Below, piece after piece: positions 60,373-64,000 of a DNA stretch of 64,000 bases. Within the stretch, counting starts at the first letter, position 1, and every line of letters begins with the position of its first letter. Source of the DNA: Trichomonas vaginalis G3 (lineage: Eukaryota > Parabasalia > Trichomonadida > Trichomonadidae); contig NC_067206.1 of assembly GCF_026262505.1 (NCBI RefSeq), forward strand, positions 37,401,896-37,465,895, written 5' to 3'. A program made the translations under genes and the position numbers. Under the pieces are notes generated by a model, which worked only from the letters and a program-made list of their open reading frames with translations, did no database searches and had not been told where the DNA came from.

Positions 60373-60615
60373 ATGACGACTAAAGTCACTGAAGCAATGA
60401 AACAAAAGTTTTTGGTAGAATACATTAAATCAGGAACTATTCCAGAAGGTTTTTACATTCATACTATGAAGGATGGTAGAGTTCAGTTTAGAAAGATAAA
60501 GCAACCATTAGATAAAGAAGGAATTTTGAGAAAGATTAAACTTCATGAGGACAACATTACTAAACTTAGGAAGAAGTTAGAAGAGTTGGAGAAAGCAGAC
60601 GACAGTGAGGAATAA
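60373..60615 (+). CDS. 80-aa small basic coiled-coil protein, right copy
   Basis: MTTKVTEAMKQKFLVEYIKS, GFYIHTMKDGRVQFRKIKQP, then coiled coil ITKLRKKLEELEKADDSEE. The start is fixed by identity with the left copy. The acidic end differs from the left copy. The next gene starts 47 bp downstream behind TTTTATTTTTACTG. Unknown function; a small regulator or DNA-binding protein is possible. Confidence 0.65.
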   Translation: MTTKVTEAMKQKFLVEYIKSGTIPEGFYIHTMKDGRVQFRKIKQPLDKEGILRKIKLHEDNITKLRKKLEELEKADDSEE

Positions 60616-60662
60616 AATATTTCATTAGTTTTATTTTTACTGAAAATTTTTATTTGGATGTA

Positions 60663-60989
60663 ATGACGAAAACTATTGAGATAACAAACTACAACGGTCA
60701 TGAGTTCAAGAATTTGTTCTTCGTTCCTCGTGAAAATACATTCTATCAGATACGAGGGAGAAAGGGTAAAGTTAGTTTGAGCGTTTATGACAATAAACAT
60801 AATGGGAGATATATAAAAGCAATAGATACAAACGGTAAACGTGTTTCATTAGCTTTGTCAAAACTTACATACATTTATTTTGACAGTGATTTTGACTCTG
60901 ACGATTGGAGTGACAGCAGCGATACTGAAGAATATGAACTATTGTGTGAAGCACAGCAATGGGAAGCGCTGCAATACTTTTGTAAATGA
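60663..60989 (+). CDS. 108-aa protein related to the HNH C-terminal domain, right copy
   Basis: ATG at 60663: MTKTIEITNYNGHEFKNLFF, VPRENTFYQIRGRKGK, GRYIKAIDTNGKRVSLALSK, then an acidic tail DSDFDSDDWSDSSDTEEYE. The first 75 residues follow the C-terminal domain of the HNH protein: IT-Y-H-F-yyV-e-aFY, then Y-IDT-K-V-K-Y at matching spacing. It may be a stand-alone DNA-recognition or partner domain of the nuclease. It is the outermost gene of the arm, about 170 bp from the terminal hairpin. Confidence 0.6.
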   Translation: MTKTIEITNYNGHEFKNLFFVPRENTFYQIRGRKGKVSLSVYDNKHNGRYIKAIDTNGKRVSLALSKLTYIYFDSDFDSDDWSDSSDTEEYELLCEAQQWEALQYFCK

Positions 60990-61161
60990 GAACATTAATG
61001 GGAACGTTAGCGAGAACGTTTATTTTTTCATTAGTGAAGTCGTTAGCGAAAATGTTAGTGAGGTGAAGTGGTTGGCGGCTTTGTAAATATTTAAGGTTAA
61101 GTTAGTGTTGTCGTTTGTGTTGTAAAATATACGTTAGCGGTTTTGTAAAGTGTCAAATCGT

Positions 61162-61204
61162 TATCTTGGGTAAGGTGGAACGCAGTGCCGCCGTACCCAA
61201 GATA
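61162..61204. repeat. 43-nt terminal hairpin of element C, right
   Basis: Exact inverse complement of 31535-31577, with the same stem and mismatches. Confidence 0.9.
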
Positions 61205-61216
61205 GGGATACTAACT

Positions 61217-62221
61217 TCTCCTGACGATGTTGTGTCATTGCAAATCTTTGTTCAGACAGTACAAGAAGAATCTCCAGATGATCTCATTGCATTTGAAGTC
61301 TCAGACAATAATATGTGTTTCTATTATGCGCCTTTTGAAGGCAAAGCTTATGCGCATAGTATCAAGACATTTCATATAGACAGCACCTATAAATTGTTGC
61401 GATCAAACATTTCATTGTATGCATTTACTGGCAAAATCAAAGATTTTCACATTTTCCCTTTTTTATATTTCTTTTGTCAACCAGACACTTATCAAAACAT
61501 TCAAGTTTGCGTGTGCGCCTATCTCAGATGGGTAACAATTGAGCCAGAATACATTAGCATGGACTGTGCTCCACAGATAGCTCAAGCAATAGAAGAAAGC
61601 ATTCCACAAGCTCAAATACTTTGGTGCGGAGTACATGTTCTTCGTGCAATTCTTCGCAAATCAAATAAGTTTTCTTCTCAAGAAAAAATTTGAACAATTC
61701 TATAATTTGATGAAGGATTGGTCTTCAAATTAGATGCAGAACATGAGGAAGAAGCAAATGCTGCCTATGATCAAGTTCTGGAGTTGCTCGACACAGATCC
61801 AACAGCATCTCAATACTTTAACTGACAATGGCGTTACAACATATCAAGATGGATTGCTCGTGACAGGCGTGAAGGCGACGCAACTAACAATATTGCCGAA
61901 GCTCATTTTAGAACACTCAAACATGACTATTTTCCTGATCGAAAAAATCTCAGAATTGATGATGCTATTATAGAAATTTATACAAAAGTGATACCATCTT
62001 TCGTTATCAAACTCAAAATTGATCAAAATCCAGCAGATGACCGTGTCATTAGGATCATGGAAAAAGCAACTAACGCAGAAATTGATGTAAAAAGACAAAG
62101 AAAAATCGAGAGTATTTCAATGCTCAATAGATTGCTCAATGCTGTTAGTGATGACTCAATAGATCCCACTAAAATATATCCTACCTTGAAAGTATTATTA
62201 CAAAGAACTCATTTTATTTAA
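61217..62221 (+). pseudogene. MULE transposase, C-terminal part after the insertion
   Basis: Continues the 31074 gene: DDVVSLQIFVQTVQEESPDD, then the DDE core with FHIDSTYKLLR (first Asp), ISMDCAPQIAQAIEE (second Asp), and LWCGVHVLRAIL, the MULE C-x-x-H signature. The frame shifts after about 61690 (FSSQEKI stop); DATNNIAEAHFRTLKHDY and the last 77 codons (62000-62221) are in other frames, so at least two frameshifts are present. It is a dead MULE transposase with the same domain order as the relic at window start. Confidence 0.85.
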
Positions 62222-62235
62222 TTTTGATTTTAATT

Positions 62236-62612
62236 TTAGATTAAATTATTAAATTTTAATTCTTTATTTTTTAGGATTGTTAGCTTTGTAAGATTGCTTT
62301 TTCACAAGAGAAAACAAGTATAAGGTTTAAGCTGTATGTATTAAAGTTATAAATATTTGATTTTAAAAAAAATCAAGATTTTAAACTTTAAAGGTATTAA
62401 TTATGATTATCTTTCTTTAGCTTTGCATGCTGTATGCTACTTTTGGAAACTGCTCTATTGTATTAGAATGTTTTTAAATTTTGCACCTAAAAATGCGTAA
62501 TATTAAAAATTAAGGTATTAATTATGATTATCTTTCTTTAGCTTTACATGCTGTATGCTACTTTTGTCTTTGAGACATTCCATGATTTAAGTTAAGAAGC
62601 TTTAAAAAAAAT
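62236..62612 (-). repeat. MULE right inner inverted repeat with internal duplication
   Basis: Inverse of 30640-30905. A segment of about 70 bp (TATTAATTATGATTATCTTT to GCTACTTTTG) is present twice, at about 62394-62452 and 62515-62571. Confidence 0.85.
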
Positions 62613-62664
62613 GTAATAAAATAAAAAAAAAATTTAGTATCGATAATCTGAAATATGATGTTTA

Positions 62665-62905
62665 CTTAAGCCGCGAGCGAAGCGAGCGGCTTAGTTTCGT
62701 AATTTCATACAATCTTTTTTCGAATCTGTTCTTTTCTTAAGCCGCGAGCGAAGCGAGCGGCTTAGTTTCGTAATTTCATACAATCTTTTTTCGAATCTGT
62801 TCTTTTCTTAAGCCGCGAGCGAAGCGAGTGGCTTAGTTTCGTAATTTCATACAATTATTTTTCGAATTTGTTCTTTTTGTCAACCGCGAGCGAAGCGAGT
62901 GGCTT
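62665..62905 (+). repeat. 71-bp tandem repeat, about 3.5 copies
   Basis: Units start at 62665, 62736 and 62807, with a partial at about 62878. Each opens with AAGCCGC-GAGCGAAGCGA-GCGGCTT, a hairpin with a seven-base stem. It lies in the right end of the MULE only. Confidence 0.9.
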
Positions 62906-63097
62906 TTTATTTTTTAAAAATTTTTTTCTTTCTTACTTTTTTTCCCTTACTTACAAATTTGATAGTAACTTACCAAATCTCTCTATCATATAATAATAAA
63001 TTAATACATTCTTTGTTTCAAATCTGACACTTTACATTTCTGACATGTAAACCTGTCACTTTTCACTTCACCTCACTGGGCAAGTTTGTGCCCCCTC
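62906..63097. other. Right end of MULE, non-coding
   Basis: AT-rich, ending in CACTGGGCAAGTTTGTGCCC, the inverse of the left outer end with some differences. No gene. Confidence 0.7.
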
Positions 63098-64000
63098 ATT
63101 CAATTATTTTTGCTATTTGGTCGGGTAAATGTTAGATTTGCGACATTTTCTGATATGATATTCAGATTCTACGTTGATAATAATGCTTATAGAACCCTCT
63201 TGCTATTGTGTCAAAATTGCGAAACCGATAGCAAAAATATCTCGCAATATCAAAATTGAGATATTGAGCGAATTATGCATTATAGAGATTAAAAATCTGA
63301 TTTGTGAAAACATCTCATCAGTTTCTAGCTAATTCAAAAATCTTTACTATCTTATTCGATTAAAATGAAAAGGGAATAGTTTCATTATGCTTTAAATGAC
63401 AGCCTTATAATATAATCATAGTTTTCGCTCAATATGCAGCATTTTTTTGAGGATGTTTTATTATCGTCTGGGAAAAGTGACAAAATTATTATTGTCGTCT
63501 AAAAAGGTGACAAATTATTATTGTCGTCTGGAAAAGTGACAAAATTATCATTGTCGTCTAAAAAATAGATTTTTCAAGCATGTTTCGGTACCTAAATAAA
63601 GGAAGAACATCAATTCCATCTATGTATATAGTATGCAAACACACATGATATATGGAGTAGCTCTTTATCTGGCTAAAAATCCTATTATTTGAAAATTCGC
63701 ATTGTCCTCTAAAACCGCCAGACGACAATAATAATACCCCATTTTTTTTCGAAATCTATGGTCAATGTCCTAAATACTGGTTGCTTTGCATTCATATCTC
63801 TTACATTTTCTATACCCACATCACTATTCATTGCTATTCCTATCTTTTTCATTTTTGTTTGTTTCTCATAATTTCTCAAAAAACATGATAACTTGATATT
63901 TGTAAATATTATACTTTATAACGTAAATAAGAACTTGACCTATTAAGAAAAGCAGTAATGAAAAGAAAATCTGAAATTCATAAAAATTACAAGTTTCTGA
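63098..64000. mobile_element. Element E copy 2, right piece (runs off the window)
   Basis: Resumes at ATTCAATTA and follows copy 1 from 27837 to 28740 with few differences. About 240 bp, including the right end TIR, lie beyond the window. Confidence 0.9.

Larger units (their letters stand above)
31523..61216. mobile_element. Element C: 29.7-kb palindromic helicase-bearing element
   Basis: It begins AGTTAGTATCCC and ends GGGATACTAACT inside a MULE transposase gene, with a 5-bp (or 6-bp) duplication. The two arms are inverted copies of 18.5 and 11.0 kb. Each holds a terminal hairpin, five genes (108-aa, 80-aa, repeat protein, SF3 helicase, NUMOD4-HNH) and a long word-repeat array. The gene parts are about 99 percent alike; the HNH proteins are identical. 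There is no integrase, transposase, polymerase or capsid that I recognise, so integration was probably done in trans. Both arms carry a few breaks, more in the left. I know of no described family with this plan. Confidence 0.85.
30599..63097. mobile_element. MULE transposon split by element C
   Basis: It is flanked by the 9-bp direct repeat ATTCAATTA (30590-30598 and 63098-63106), the usual MULE duplication length. The outer ends are similar inverted sequences (GGGGCGGCGACAAATTTGCC at left; inverse CTGGGCAAGTTTGTGCCCCC at right). Long inner inverted repeats and one transposase gene follow. Without the 29.7-kb insert it would be about 2.8 kb. It inserted into element E copy 2. The transposase has a frameshift beyond the insertion, so it was probably dead or dying. 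Confidence 0.85.

Noticed and set aside
31523-61216. The whole palindrome as a fold-back assembly artefact
   Set aside because: The two ends lie in different halves of one MULE gene with a matching short duplication, the codon phase continues across, and the arms differ in length and content. Local array lengths may still be wrong.

Overview
The window is AT-rich eukaryotic DNA made almost wholly of mobile elements. It carries two Maverick/Polinton elements, MULE (Mutator-like) transposases with C2-H2-type zinc fingers, NUMOD4-HNH proteins, standard-code intronless genes and very short intergenic gaps. Together these point strongly to Trichomonas vaginalis or a close trichomonad. That is recognition by gene content, not a database match. 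I see no rRNA, tRNA or ordinary host housekeeping gene.

Layout. 1-1450: 3' end of a broken MULE transposase, a 120-bp tandem repeat and a perfect three-way-junction palindrome. 1529-9212: Maverick A, a short, clearly broken element with adenine methyltransferase, penton-like, fibre, integrase and nucleoplasmin-like remnants, a 25-N assembly gap, and no polymerase, packaging ATPase or recognisable major capsid. 9236-26880: Maverick B, about 17.6 kb with 90-bp terminal inverted repeats that look identical. It holds protein-primed PolB, integrase, fibre, penton-like, scaffold-like, packaging ATPase and major capsid genes and looks nearly whole (about four breaks). An island at 15.9-19.2 kb inside B is built from the same repeats, hairpins and helicase tail as the large element further right. 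26.9-30.4 kb: gene-poor DNA with a 1,355-bp non-autonomous TIR element (E copy 1) and a fold-back element.

30378 to the window end is a three-level nest. A second copy of E is split by a MULE (30599-63097, 9-bp target duplication ATTCAATTA). That MULE's transposase gene is split by a 29.7-kb element, C (31523-61216, flanked by TCTCC on both sides). C is a giant imperfect palindrome. Each arm carries, from the tip inward, a 43-nt terminal hairpin, a 108-aa protein, an 80-aa protein, a repeat-rich winged-helix-like protein, a D5-like SF3 helicase and a NUMOD4-HNH protein. Then follow thousands of bases of 24-25-bp word repeats studded with hairpins, meeting at a spacer of about 110 bp near 50.12 kb.

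How it may work together. A and B have classical Maverick logic: PolB copies, integrase inserts, capsid, penton and ATPase package, and a phage-like fibre decorates. C has a replicative helicase and a homing-type nuclease but no integrase, polymerase or capsid that I can see. Its 5-bp (or 6-bp) target duplication and its shared repeats with Maverick B suggest it borrows Maverick enzymes. The hairpins in B and C keep the same flanks and fold while their arm sequences change on both sides together. Neighbouring iteron blocks also keep their backbone while the iteron word changes. This looks like a family of replication-origin or end-processing modules with switchable specificity, and it is the best candidate for an undescribed system here.
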